The notes below the pieces were generated by a model, which had not been told where the DNA came from, did not search any database, and worked only from the letters and a program-made list of their open reading frames with translations. A stretch of DNA of 6,570 nucleotides, from the NCBI GenBank assembly GCA_003501485.1, contig DNPJ01000004.1:12841-19410 (forward strand). Reading direction: 5' to 3'. The stretch's first letter is position 1; every line of letters begins with the position of its first letter. Source of the DNA: Bacillota bacterium (lineage in GTDB: Bacteria; Bacillota_I; Bacilli_A; RFN20; CAG-826). This document shows positions 1 through 6,394 of the stretch, in pieces. The position numbers and the translations under genes are program-made.

Positions 1-674
1 AAATATTGAAGATTCCATTTGAGTAAATCTGATAATTTACCCATATCTGTATTTCCTTTTGAAACGTTATCAACTAAGGATAATTGTGTATCAGCGATTG
101 CACAATAAAAGATAATCCTTGCAGCAATACCACGATAATTTTCTATTCCTTCGCTTCCAGGATCATATGCACCTGATTCAGCATATGAATCATTTCCCCT
201 GGAAGAATTTACACTTGTGCTTGTTGGTCGTGGCATATGAGCGTCTTGGTCAACAGTTGGACTAGTTGAACTACCTCCTTTTGAACCACCTCCACGAGAA
301 TTAGGCCAAACGTGTTCTCTATTCCAAGTTTTGCCACTATCCCATGATGGACCAATTAAAGCGTTGTCGTAAAAACCGACAATTTTGCCGTTATCTTGTC
401 CCATCCAATCGCGATCAAAAATTTGGTATGTACTTCTTAATCCATCATATCCAACAGTTTTCTTTCTTTTTGTTTGATTCAAATTATGTAAAGCGGATTT
501 TAAGCTTTCACCTGTTAATGATGAATCAATCGAAGAATAATAATCTCCAGGACCAGTTAATGATGTAATAGCTTTTGTCTCAACATTATTATTTGATTTT
601 GATAAAAATGGATTAAAAAAAGAAAACAATATTGCTAATCCTGACAATATTGCGATGTGTTTAAATTTTTTCAT
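1..674 (-). CDS. Secreted endonuclease I-family nuclease, N-terminal part
   Basis: The minus-strand frame starting at ATG 674 stays open for 224 codons to the left edge, so the C-terminus is missing. The N-terminus has lysines (MKKFKH) and a hydrophobic stretch at residues 7-25, a signal peptide with no lipobox cysteine, so export is expected. Residues 117-125 read WNREHVWPN, and 144-161 read DAHMPRPTSTSVNSSRGN. These are the two core motifs of the endonuclease I (EndA/Vvn/NucM) family, His-Me finger enzymes that cut DNA and often RNA with Mg2+. By family analogy H121 is the general base, and E120 and N156 bind the metal. The Gly/Ser-rich stretch GGGSKGGSS at 128-136 between the motifs is an insert of low complexity. 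The likely job is degradation of extracellular nucleic acid for nutrition. The Shine-Dalgarno sequence is weak (AGTGGG, nine bases before ATG). The family call is firm; substrate and exact role are inferred. Confidence 0.9.
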   Translation of the reverse strand, partial: MKKFKHIAILSGLAILFSFFNPFLSKSNNNVETKAITSLTGPGDYYSSIDSSLTGESLKSALHNLNQTKRKKTVGYDGLRSTYQIFDRDWMGQDNGKIVGFYDNALIGPSWDSGKTWNREHVWPNSRGGGSKGGSSTSPTVDQDAHMPRPTSTSVNSSRGNDSYAESGAYDPGSEGIENYRGIAARIIFYCAIADTQLSLVDNVSKGNTDMGKLSDLLKWNLQY

Positions 675-691
675 AATAAAAGCCCACTAAT

Positions 692-697
692 ATTATA
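692..697 (-). promoter_or_regulatory. Candidate -10 box of the nuclease gene
   Basis: The minus strand reads TATAAT, a perfect -10 hexamer, 17 bases before the nuclease ATG. No good -35 box lies at the usual distance; a TTGACT (708-713) is only 10 bases upstream, which is too close for a sigma-A spacer. In DNA this AT-rich a TATAAT can occur by chance. Confidence 0.35.
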
Positions 698-759
698 AAC
701 ACTTTATAGTCAATTATTATTGGAAAATTATAAATATTTATTAAAAATATTATATTTTT

Positions 760-782
760 ATATGAGAAATGTTGACTCATAT
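760..782. promoter_or_regulatory. Inverted repeat, possible operator in the divergent region
   Basis: ATATGAG and CTCATAT form a perfect 7-bp inverted repeat separated by 9 bases. It covers the place where the -35 region of the glpK promoter would sit and ends four bases before its TATAAT box. The geometry of two half-sites about 16 bp apart suits a dimeric repressor. It lies between two divergent genes and could affect either. The repeat is seen directly; the operator role is inference. If transcription starts further upstream, it would instead form a hairpin in the glpK leader. Confidence 0.35.
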
Positions 783-786
783 GTTA

Positions 787-792
787 TATAAT
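787..792 (+). promoter_or_regulatory. Candidate -10 box of glpK
   Basis: TATAAT matches the sigma-A -10 consensus exactly and ends six bases before ATG 799, the start that aligns with other glycerol kinases. Transcription from this box would begin at or next to that ATG and give a leaderless message, which fits the lack of a Shine-Dalgarno sequence before 799. The -35 position (764-769, GAGAAA) is poor, so the promoter would be weak or need an activator. Confidence 0.4.
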
Positions 793-798
793 AAATCT

Positions 799-2292
799 AT
801 GGAAAAATACATTTTAGCGATTGATCAAGGGACAACATCTTCTCGTGCCATTCTTTTTGATAAAAAAGGACACAAGATTGCTTTAGCAAATAGAGAAATT
901 AAATGTATATATCCAAAAGAAGGATATGTCGAAGAAGATCCAACCGAGATTTGGATTTCAGTTGTAGATGTTGTTAACGAGGTGTTAATTAAGTCAAACA
1001 CTACATGGAATCAAATCGACTCTATTGGTATTACTAATCAAAGAGAGACAACTGTTGTATGGGACAAAAACACCGGAAGCCCAGTTTATCACGCGATTGT
1101 GTGGCAATCTCGACAATCTCTTGAAATATGTGAATCTCATTACAAAGAAAAAGATATTATTCATAAGAAAACAGGTTTACTAATAAATCCGTATTTTTCC
1201 GCAAGTAAGATTAGATTTATTTTGGACCATATAAAAAATGGTCAAATACGTGCAGAAAAAGGTGAACTTCTTTTTGGTACGATTGATTCTTGGCTTATTT
1301 ATAAGATGACAAATGGTAAAAAACATTTGACAGATGTATCTAACGCATCACGCACCATGTTATTTAATATATTTGATAAAAAATGGGATGATGAATTGTT
1401 GAATATTTTTAACATTCCAAAAGTAATGCTTCCTAAAGTAGTGGAATCAAGTTATGATTTTGGAATTGCAACTGCTTTTAATAGCAAAGTTCACATTTAT
1501 GGTGTTGCAGGTGATCAACAAGCGTCTTTATTTGGCCATAATTGTTTTAAAGAAGGCCAATCAAAGAATACTTATGGTACTGGTTGCTTTATGCTTCTTA
1601 ATCTTGGAGACAAACCAATTCTTTCCGAAAACGGTTTGTTAACAACTATTGCCTGGTCTATAGACGGAAAAGTTAGCTACGCTCTTGAAGGAAGCGTATT
1701 CATTGGAGGAGCAGCAATTCAATGGCTTAGAGATGGTCTTGAAATTATCAAAGATGCCTCTGATAGCGAAAAACAAGCAAGCAAAGTTAATTCTACAATT
1801 GGGACTTATTTTGTTCCTGCTTTTGTAGGTCTTGGAACCCCTTATTGGGATGATGAGGTTAGGGGCGCTATGTTTGGGATGACGAGAGCAACAACAAAAT
1901 CTCATATTGTAAGAGCAACACTAGAATCAATCGCTTATCAATGCAAAGATGTTTTCGATGTCATGGTAAAAGAATCGCTTATTAATATTTCATCATTACA
2001 AGTTGATGGCGGCGCAACAGCGAATAATATTTTGATGCAATTTCAAGCCGATATATTAGGAATTAATGTTAATAAACCTGCTTGCTTAGAAACAACAGCA
2101 TTAGGAGTTGCGTATTTAGCGGGTTTAAAAAGTGGTTTTTATAATAGCTTAGAAGACATATGCAAATGTCATGAATATAAAGCAACTTATGTCCCTCACA
2201 TGAATAAAAAAGAAGTTGAAGAAAGGTGTAATGGTTGGCATTTAGCTGTATCGGCAGCAAGATTGTTTAAACCTCATAAAAAGAATGATTAG
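799..2292 (+). CDS. glpK: Glycerol kinase
   Basis: This enzyme phosphorylates glycerol with ATP to sn-glycerol-3-phosphate in the cytoplasm, for glycolysis via dihydroxyacetone phosphate or for lipid synthesis. From ATG 799 the protein is 497 residues, close to B. subtilis GlpK. Its start MEKYILAIDQGTTSSR aligns with the family, whereas in-frame ATGs at 769 and 781 would add 10 or 6 unmatched residues. Both FGGY-kinase lobes are complete. The phosphate-binding DQGTTSSR is at residues 9-16. The glycerol contacts are all present: R82 and E83 in NQRETTVVWD, Y132, and D239-Q240 in GVAGDQQASLFG. The second-lobe motifs are YGTGCF at 259-264, GLGTPYWD at 344-351 and VDGGATANN at 402-410. The loop at about 221-232, which holds the HPr-phosphorylated histidine in enterococcal GlpK, is shorter here and has no such histidine. 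The 3' end overlaps the next gene by 8 bp, implying co-transcription. No glpF or glpD is visible nearby. Confidence 0.97.
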   Translation: MEKYILAIDQGTTSSRAILFDKKGHKIALANREIKCIYPKEGYVEEDPTEIWISVVDVVNEVLIKSNTTWNQIDSIGITNQRETTVVWDKNTGSPVYHAIVWQSRQSLEICESHYKEKDIIHKKTGLLINPYFSASKIRFILDHIKNGQIRAEKGELLFGTIDSWLIYKMTNGKKHLTDVSNASRTMLFNIFDKKWDDELLNIFNIPKVMLPKVVESSYDFGIATAFNSKVHIYGVAGDQQASLFGHNCFKEGQSKNTYGTGCFMLLNLGDKPILSENGLLTTIAWSIDGKVSYALEGSVFIGGAAIQWLRDGLEIIKDASDSEKQASKVNSTIGTYFVPAFVGLGTPYWDDEVRGAMFGMTRATTKSHIVRATLESIAYQCKDVFDVMVKESLINISSLQVDGGATANNILMQFQADILGINVNKPACLETTALGVAYLAGLKSGFYNSLEDICKCHEYKATYVPHMNKKEVEERCNGWHLAVSAARLFKPHKKND

Positions 2293-3379
2293 CAAAGAAC
2301 AATTTGATTTAGTATACACACATTTAAACCCTCCAAAAAGGCTGAATAAAGATTTTGTTTTTGAGTGTTATAAATATGCAAATGAAGGCGCGGACAATCT
2401 CATTCAAAACAATGCCTTTGGAAAAGTTGTTCCTGTCAACCCAGTTGTTCTTATTTTATACATTCTTCATGAATATAATTATTTTTTCGAAGTAAACAAA
2501 AATGTTGTTGAGGACGAATCATTGTTGAGCAAAATAGTTTCAATATCTTTAGATAAATATTTTACAAACGAACACTTAAATTTTAAAAACGAAACAATAG
2601 TTAGCAAATATTCTCCTGAAATGTCAACCTTAACTACATATTTGAATTTTGTACTTAATGTTCTTTCAAAAGTATCTAGAAAGAATCCAAATGAAACATT
2701 GTTTGTGGATATTTTAAATAAAGGCTTTTCGATGTGTAAAGCGATGATTGAACTCATGGAAGATGGTTTTGAAACAGAAGCATTTTCTACCTGGCGAACA
2801 ATTCATGAAACAGAATGCGTTTTAATTCTTCTTGCAAAATATGACAAAGAAATAAGGCAAACATATTTGAAACATATTAATTATGCAATGGCCTTTAGAG
2901 GTGTTATTCAAGATAAAGAAAAAGTGGATCAAATATTTGTCCAAATAAAAGAAGAAATGAAAAACCTTAATTTAAAAAGTAAGGACATGAAAAAATACAT
3001 TGAATATGGTTGGCTAAGTAAAATACCAAACTTTAATGAAAATCCTCAATTTAAATTTAATTTCCGTGATGGTGTCGAGTCTTTAGCGGGTTTATCACAT
3101 TATTCAAAAACATATGAACTTGCTAGCGAAATTGCTCATTCATCTCCAATGCTCATATATTCAAAAAATTCATATTTTTATCATGTTGCGATTTTAAATT
3201 TATATGAATCATTCTTTAGACTTGAAAATTTGTTTGCAAATATATATCAAAGAAACGTGTCCGAAGAAGAGAATAAACGTTTTTTAATGATGAAAGAAGT
3301 TTATTATACAAATCTTCGAATTATTTACGAACGTGAAAAAGTGATATTTAAAGGTTTGTCCAATACGAATACAAAATAA
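2285..3379 (+). CDS. DUF5677-like protein of unknown function
   Basis: The 364-residue product is helix-rich and Lys/Glu/Asn-rich, with no signal peptide or clear membrane segment, so it is probably cytoplasmic. Residues 144-185 resemble the conserved core of DUF5677 proteins: a helix with MIELMEDGFETEAFSTW, then R171 and E175 in RTIHETE. The later segment at about 272-291 (HYSKTYELASEIAHSSP) matches the family's second conserved helix with its Ser and His. I recognise the family by these patterns only, and it has no established biochemical function. The start codon lies inside the end of glpK (ATGATTAG, 8-bp overlap). There is only A-rich sequence and no clear Shine-Dalgarno before it, so translation is probably coupled to glpK. 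No terminator follows the stop; transposase debris begins within about 25 bases. A metabolic link to glycerol is not evident from the protein. Confidence 0.7.
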   Translation: MISKEQFDLVYTHLNPPKRLNKDFVFECYKYANEGADNLIQNNAFGKVVPVNPVVLILYILHEYNYFFEVNKNVVEDESLLSKIVSISLDKYFTNEHLNFKNETIVSKYSPEMSTLTTYLNFVLNVLSKVSRKNPNETLFVDILNKGFSMCKAMIELMEDGFETEAFSTWRTIHETECVLILLAKYDKEIRQTYLKHINYAMAFRGVIQDKEKVDQIFVQIKEEMKNLNLKSKDMKKYIEYGWLSKIPNFNENPQFKFNFRDGVESLAGLSHYSKTYELASEIAHSSPMLIYSKNSYFYHVAILNLYESFFRLENLFANIYQRNVSEEENKRFLMMKEVYYTNLRIIYEREKVIFKGLSNTNTK

Positions 3380-3395
3380 TATCATTAGATGAGAC

Positions 3396-3780
3396 AATGT
3401 TAGCAATTTATAATCGCAGATGAGTATTCAAGAAAACGAGTTCAATATTTCACAAACGAATATTCATGTATGAGACTGTTAAAGCGCTTGAAAATGCATA
3501 TGAAATGTTTGATAGTTATCCTAAATTTCTTTAATTGACAATGGTTATAAGACAAAGAAAAAGAAAAAAGAACATATATTATACATATGATAATTATTTT
3601 GAATGTTTCTTAACGAAACCAATATAGAACATTACTTAATTCGATCAAAACGCCTCGACATGATGGGGAAGTTAAATTACAAATCAACTTGAAAAGGTAA
3701 TTGCAACGCGAGTAGATGATATGTTGCATTTACTTTTTCAATTAACAAATATAGATTTTATGCTTCAATCTTCAAACCAA
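3396..3780 (+). pseudogene. Decayed DDE (rve-type) insertion-sequence transposase remnant
   Basis: No frame is open here, but stitched frames give an integrase-core sequence in the right order. QFIIADEYSRKRVQYFTNE (3404-3460) resembles the QYTIIDEYSRKR strand of these enzymes. A frameshift near 3466 leads into MYETVKALENAYEMFDSYPK (3466-3525). A second shift gives IDNGYK (3534-3551), the usual TDNGxEF motif carrying the second catalytic Asp. Then comes FLNETNIEHYLIRSK (3606-3650), and after another shift RHDGEVK (3656-3676), the counterpart of PRHNGKVER. In that last motif the catalytic Glu has become Lys. The region also has several in-frame stops. The N-terminal helix-turn-helix and first catalytic Asp are absent, so the copy is truncated at its 5' end as well as mutated. 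It is most like IS3/IS481-type transposases, but the family is not certain. The right boundary is approximate; the last 100 bp are only vaguely similar. No terminal inverted repeats were found. Confidence 0.72.
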
Positions 3781-3793
3781 TTAATTTAAAATA

Positions 3794-3834
3794 AAGGAAG
3801 GATTTGCATTGGCAGTATGGCTATTTTTAGATGA
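3794..3834 (+). promoter_or_regulatory. Shine-Dalgarno-like box and five-codon leader before the lipoprotein pair
   Basis: AAGGAAGG (3794-3801) is a good Shine-Dalgarno match but lies 29 bases before the lipoprotein ATG at 3831, too far to serve it directly. Between them an ATG at 3817 opens MAIFR and stops at TGA 3832-3834, overlapping the lipoprotein start as ATGA. Ribosomes could load upstream and re-initiate at 3831. The spacing from the box to ATG 3817 is 15 bases, longer than usual, so this is tentative. No convincing promoter was seen just upstream. Confidence 0.25.
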
Positions 3835-4253
3835 AAAAATTAATAACAGTATTTCTTGCAGCAATTCTACTTGCATCTTGCGAAAGCAAAGAATGTACAA
3901 TAAGCAGCACAACAGATAACAAAGACACATTAATTCCAATAACTCCATGGCTTTGCATTTGCGAAGAATTTGATTATCATTCAAGAACATATAGGCTTAG
4001 TTATCAACACGATTACATTCCTTATCCAACCGATTTGGTTTTAAGATTATATGTATACGATCCATCAAAGGTCTCGGATGAAGAATTTAAGTTAATCAAG
4101 GATAAAGATTTGGTAATTTACTATGGAACTAATTGTACAACATCTCCCACACCATATTTAGTTCCATTGTATACTGAAAAAGATAATTTTGATATTTTAT
4201 ATGTTGGATATAATTCAGCGGCAATTTATACTCCAATAAATGAAACGAAATAA
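3831..4253 (+). CDS. Small lipoprotein of unknown function, first of a paralogous pair
   Basis: The 140-residue product begins MKKLITVFLAAILLASC, a typical signal peptide with lipobox LASC. Cleavage before C17 and lipid anchoring on the outer face of the cytoplasmic membrane are expected. Further cysteines are C22, C42, C44 and C102. The mature part is rich in Tyr, Asp and Pro and probably forms a small beta-rich domain. I do not recognise the family. The C-terminal two thirds align with the next gene's product: FDYHSRTY with FTYKDKTY, LYVYDPSKVSDEEF with FYHPDNIKKEEY, and YLVPLYTEKDNFDILYVG with YICPIYSVKSDDSLYVG. The pair therefore arose by duplication and the two are spaced by only two bases. 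ATG 3831 is chosen because the signal peptide starts there; no Shine-Dalgarno lies at normal spacing. Upstream is transposase debris, so the pair may have arrived with, or been separated from its promoter by, a mobile element. Confidence 0.82.
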   Translation: MKKLITVFLAAILLASCESKECTISSTTDNKDTLIPITPWLCICEEFDYHSRTYRLSYQHDYIPYPTDLVLRLYVYDPSKVSDEEFKLIKDKDLVIYYGTNCTTSPTPYLVPLYTEKDNFDILYVGYNSAAIYTPINETK

Positions 4254-4255
4254 TT

Positions 4256-4648
4256 ATGAAAAAGACATTTTTATTAGTTCTATTGACTTTATTATGTTCA
4301 TGTGGGAACAACGCTACAATTGAACAAAAACAAAATAATAATGAGACAACATTTCCTTCGTATTTAAACCATTTAAAATTTCCTTCATCATTTACTTACA
4401 AGGACAAAACATATTGCGATAGTGGTGTTTATAAAATTGTTTACGACATAACTTTAGAAGCTTATTTTTATCATCCTGATAATATTAAAAAGGAAGAATA
4501 TGAAGAATATTCAAGTTATACATTAATTGCGTGTAAGGATTTGAGTTATAATTTTGATTCTTATATTTGCCCTATTTATTCAGTTAAAAGCGATGATAGC
4601 TTATATGTGGGGTTGAAATATTTCCGTTTATTTACGTTAAACAAATAA
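4256..4648 (+). CDS. Small lipoprotein of unknown function, second of a paralogous pair
   Basis: The 130-residue product begins MKKTFLLVLLTLLCSC, with lipobox LCSC and predicted lipidation at C16. A flexible Asn/Gln/Lys-rich linker follows at residues 18-32 before the folded part. Other cysteines are C14 (inside the signal peptide), C54, C93 and C105, so an odd number (three) remains in the mature domain besides the lipidated one. From about residue 45 to 127 it aligns with the preceding protein, sharing the FxYxxxTY start, the YxxP-EEY/F segment and the closing PIY/PLY...LYVG motif. Cysteine positions differ between the two, so the disulfide pattern, if any, has diverged. The gene starts two bases after the previous stop with no clear Shine-Dalgarno, which suggests translational coupling in one transcript. 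The operon ends at the hairpin that begins 14 bases after the stop. No family was recognised. Confidence 0.82.
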   Translation: MKKTFLLVLLTLLCSCGNNATIEQKQNNNETTFPSYLNHLKFPSSFTYKDKTYCDSGVYKIVYDITLEAYFYHPDNIKKEEYEEYSSYTLIACKDLSYNFDSYICPIYSVKSDDSLYVGLKYFRLFTLNK

Positions 4649-4661
4649 AATTGATATATAA

Positions 4662-4691
4662 AAAACGCTCTTGCAAATGCTTGAGCGTTTT
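4662..4691. terminator. Bidirectional rho-independent terminator between convergent genes
   Basis: AAAACGCTC (4662-4670) pairs perfectly with GAGCGTTTT (4683-4691) around a 12-base loop. On the plus strand the stem runs into TTTTCTTTATTGTTTT; on the minus strand it runs into TTTTTTATATAT. It sits between the lipoprotein stop (4648) and the nucleoside kinase stop (4706) and can end both transcripts. Confidence 0.88.
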
Positions 4692-4705
4692 CTTTATTGT
4701 TTTGA

Positions 4706-6340
4706 TTAATCAGCGTAGCAAGATCCACCAATGAATTCTCTCATAAGTGAATTACATGGTACCCATTCATCTGGCATGTCATCGAAATATTTAAGCATGC
4801 GAATTAGTCTTTCAGCAATTGGGAAATATGGGTTTTCTTGTTCAATTGCTTGAAGTAGTGGAAGAGCGTATTTTTTCATTACGCATAATTCATATGAAAG
4901 CATTGAGTTATATACATAATTAGCGCCTTCTTGTGTATCATAGATCCATTTGAATTCGCCTCTTCTTACGCTTGGCCACATTGACATTGTTTCTTCAGCA
5001 GAAGCACCGCGGAACTTGTAATCACGGACGATACGACGCAATAAACGAAGGTCTGTAATTGAAATAGGATTTGTATTATCAAGATTGATTTGTGCTTGTG
5101 GTGCGATAAAGATTTTGAATTTTTGATGCTTTGGAATAAGCGTTGTCATTCTTTCATTTAACGCGTGAATACCTTCGATAATGATTGGTTCGTTTTCACC
5201 AACTCTTAGTTTACGACCAGGTACACGTTTTCCAATTTTGAAATCAAATTTTGGAAGTTGCACTTCTTCGCCTGAAATAAGAGCAAGCATATCTTTATTG
5301 AATAATTCAATATCGAGAGCCTCGATGCTTTCAAGATCTGGCTTTCCATCTTCGTCGATAGGAGCAAGTGATTTTGGCAAGTAATAATCATCTATTGAAA
5401 TACGAATTGGTTTTAAACCACGTGACATAAGTTCAATTCTTAATCTATTTGCAAATGTTGTTTTTCCACTTGAAGATGGACCGGCAATACAAATAAGACG
5501 AATATTTGAAATATCTGCTTCAATCATATCACCAAGTTCTGTGAGCATTCTATTATGACGAGCTTCACATAATTGAATAAAATCAATAACGCCATCATGA
5601 GCAATGTGTTGATTGATTCCCGCGACAGAGTCAGCGCCTGCAATTTTACCCCATTCATGTGATTCTTTAAGAGTTTTTCCAAATGTTGGAGCGTCAACGA
5701 ATTCTGGAATTTGTCCGCCACATTCGGAACGTGGGTATTGAAGAATGAATCCAGGTGAATACATTCTAATTCTATATTCTTTTAAATAACCGGTTGATGG
5801 AACCATGTGTGAGAACATGTAATTTAAATAGCCATCGCAATCATATAAGTGAACAGTCTTTTCAGGTCTATATTTAAGAATATCTAATTTATCTAATTGG
5901 CCATTTTTGATATAGATTTCTTTTGCTTCATCTTTTGAAACAACAAAACGTTTGAGTGGATAATCAGCCTCGATAATCTTGTTGATTTCATGTTCAATAT
6001 TTCTGAGCATATCCATGTTGCTTTTGCCATTGATAATTTGGACAAAAATTGAACGTGAAACGTTATAACAAAATCTAATTTTTAAGTTTGGATAAGCGCG
6101 AGCAAAAGCCATTGCGACTACAAAGCGAAGTGAGGCTTCGTAGATTTTAATTGCATCGACATCTTTAACAGTGAGAAATTCAATTGTGGCGTCATAATAT
6201 ACTTCGTATGTTAATTCGCGAACACGATTGTTAACACGAGCGCAGATGATCGATTTATCGTTTTTTTCGATTAGATCAAGAAGGCGAACATTTTTATCAA
6301 AAGTTTTTTCCTGACCTAAATATTTTAATGTAAATGACAT
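4706..6340 (-). CDS. Uridine kinase-like nucleoside kinase with N-terminal TGS/ThrRS-like half
   Basis: The 544-residue cytoplasmic protein has two parts. Residues 1-60 resemble a TGS domain, and about 61-240 resemble the second additional domain of threonyl-tRNA synthetase, although no tRNA-synthetase catalytic core follows. Residues 281-500 are a P-loop kinase of the uridine kinase/phosphoribulokinase family. Walker A is GPSSSGKTT (287-295). SIDDYY (315-320) holds the likely catalytic Asp, EGIHALN (389-395) is the family's strand motif, and LRLLRRIVRDYKFRG (431-445) is the Arg-rich lid. This fusion is known in clostridia, Thermotoga and other low-GC bacteria, usually at about 550 residues, and is annotated as a nucleoside kinase. 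It probably phosphorylates a nucleoside with a nucleotide donor in salvage; the precise substrate cannot be read from sequence. The gene is full length and monocistronic, with GGAGG six bases before ATG (6347-6351), and ends at the bidirectional terminator. Confidence 0.93.
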   Translation of the reverse strand: MSFTLKYLGQEKTFDKNVRLLDLIEKNDKSIICARVNNRVRELTYEVYYDATIEFLTVKDVDAIKIYEASLRFVVAMAFARAYPNLKIRFCYNVSRSIFVQIINGKSNMDMLRNIEHEINKIIEADYPLKRFVVSKDEAKEIYIKNGQLDKLDILKYRPEKTVHLYDCDGYLNYMFSHMVPSTGYLKEYRIRMYSPGFILQYPRSECGGQIPEFVDAPTFGKTLKESHEWGKIAGADSVAGINQHIAHDGVIDFIQLCEARHNRMLTELGDMIEADISNIRLICIAGPSSSGKTTFANRLRIELMSRGLKPIRISIDDYYLPKSLAPIDEDGKPDLESIEALDIELFNKDMLALISGEEVQLPKFDFKIGKRVPGRKLRVGENEPIIIEGIHALNERMTTLIPKHQKFKIFIAPQAQINLDNTNPISITDLRLLRRIVRDYKFRGASAEETMSMWPSVRRGEFKWIYDTQEGANYVYNSMLSYELCVMKKYALPLLQAIEQENPYFPIAERLIRMLKYFDDMPDEWVPCNSLMREFIGGSCYAD

Positions 6341-6365
6341 AAAGGTCCTCCGTTTTTGTGTTAAT

Positions 6366-6394
6366 ACTATACACTAGTGAAGCAAATTATTCAA
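6366..6394 (-). promoter_or_regulatory. Sigma-A promoter of the nucleoside kinase gene
   Basis: On the minus strand TTGAAT (-35, 6389-6394) is followed after exactly 17 bases by TATAGT (-10, 6366-6371). Transcription should start near 6359, giving a leader of about 19 bases that carries the GGAGG ribosome binding site. This is the best-formed promoter in the window. Confidence 0.72.

Noticed and set aside
772..792. TTGACT (772-777) with TATAAT (787-792) as a standard promoter
   Set aside because: The spacer is only 9 bases; sigma-A promoters need about 16-18.
769..798. Upstream in-frame ATGs at 769 and 781 as the glpK start
   Set aside because: They add residues with no counterpart in the family, have no good Shine-Dalgarno and overlap the inverted repeat and -10 box. 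They cannot be fully excluded.
2479..2757. 92-codon minus-strand ORF inside the DUF5677-like gene
   Set aside because: It lies antisense within a longer gene that has family-like motifs, and has no ribosome binding site or recognisable protein pattern.
2795..2806. HEPN RNase motif in the DUF5677-like protein (R171, H174)
   Set aside because: The spacing is Rx2H, not the Rx4-6H of HEPN nucleases, so no RNase or toxin role is claimed.
3477..3492. cre-like AAAGCGCTTGAA
   Set aside because: It lies within the transposase remnant, coding for VKALEN, with no promoter nearby. It is useful mainly as a warning about chance matches.
3809..3919. TTG-started 36-codon ORF seven bases after AAGGAAGG
   Set aside because: It runs out of frame across the lipoprotein signal-peptide sequence, has no recognisable features and would need a rare start codon.
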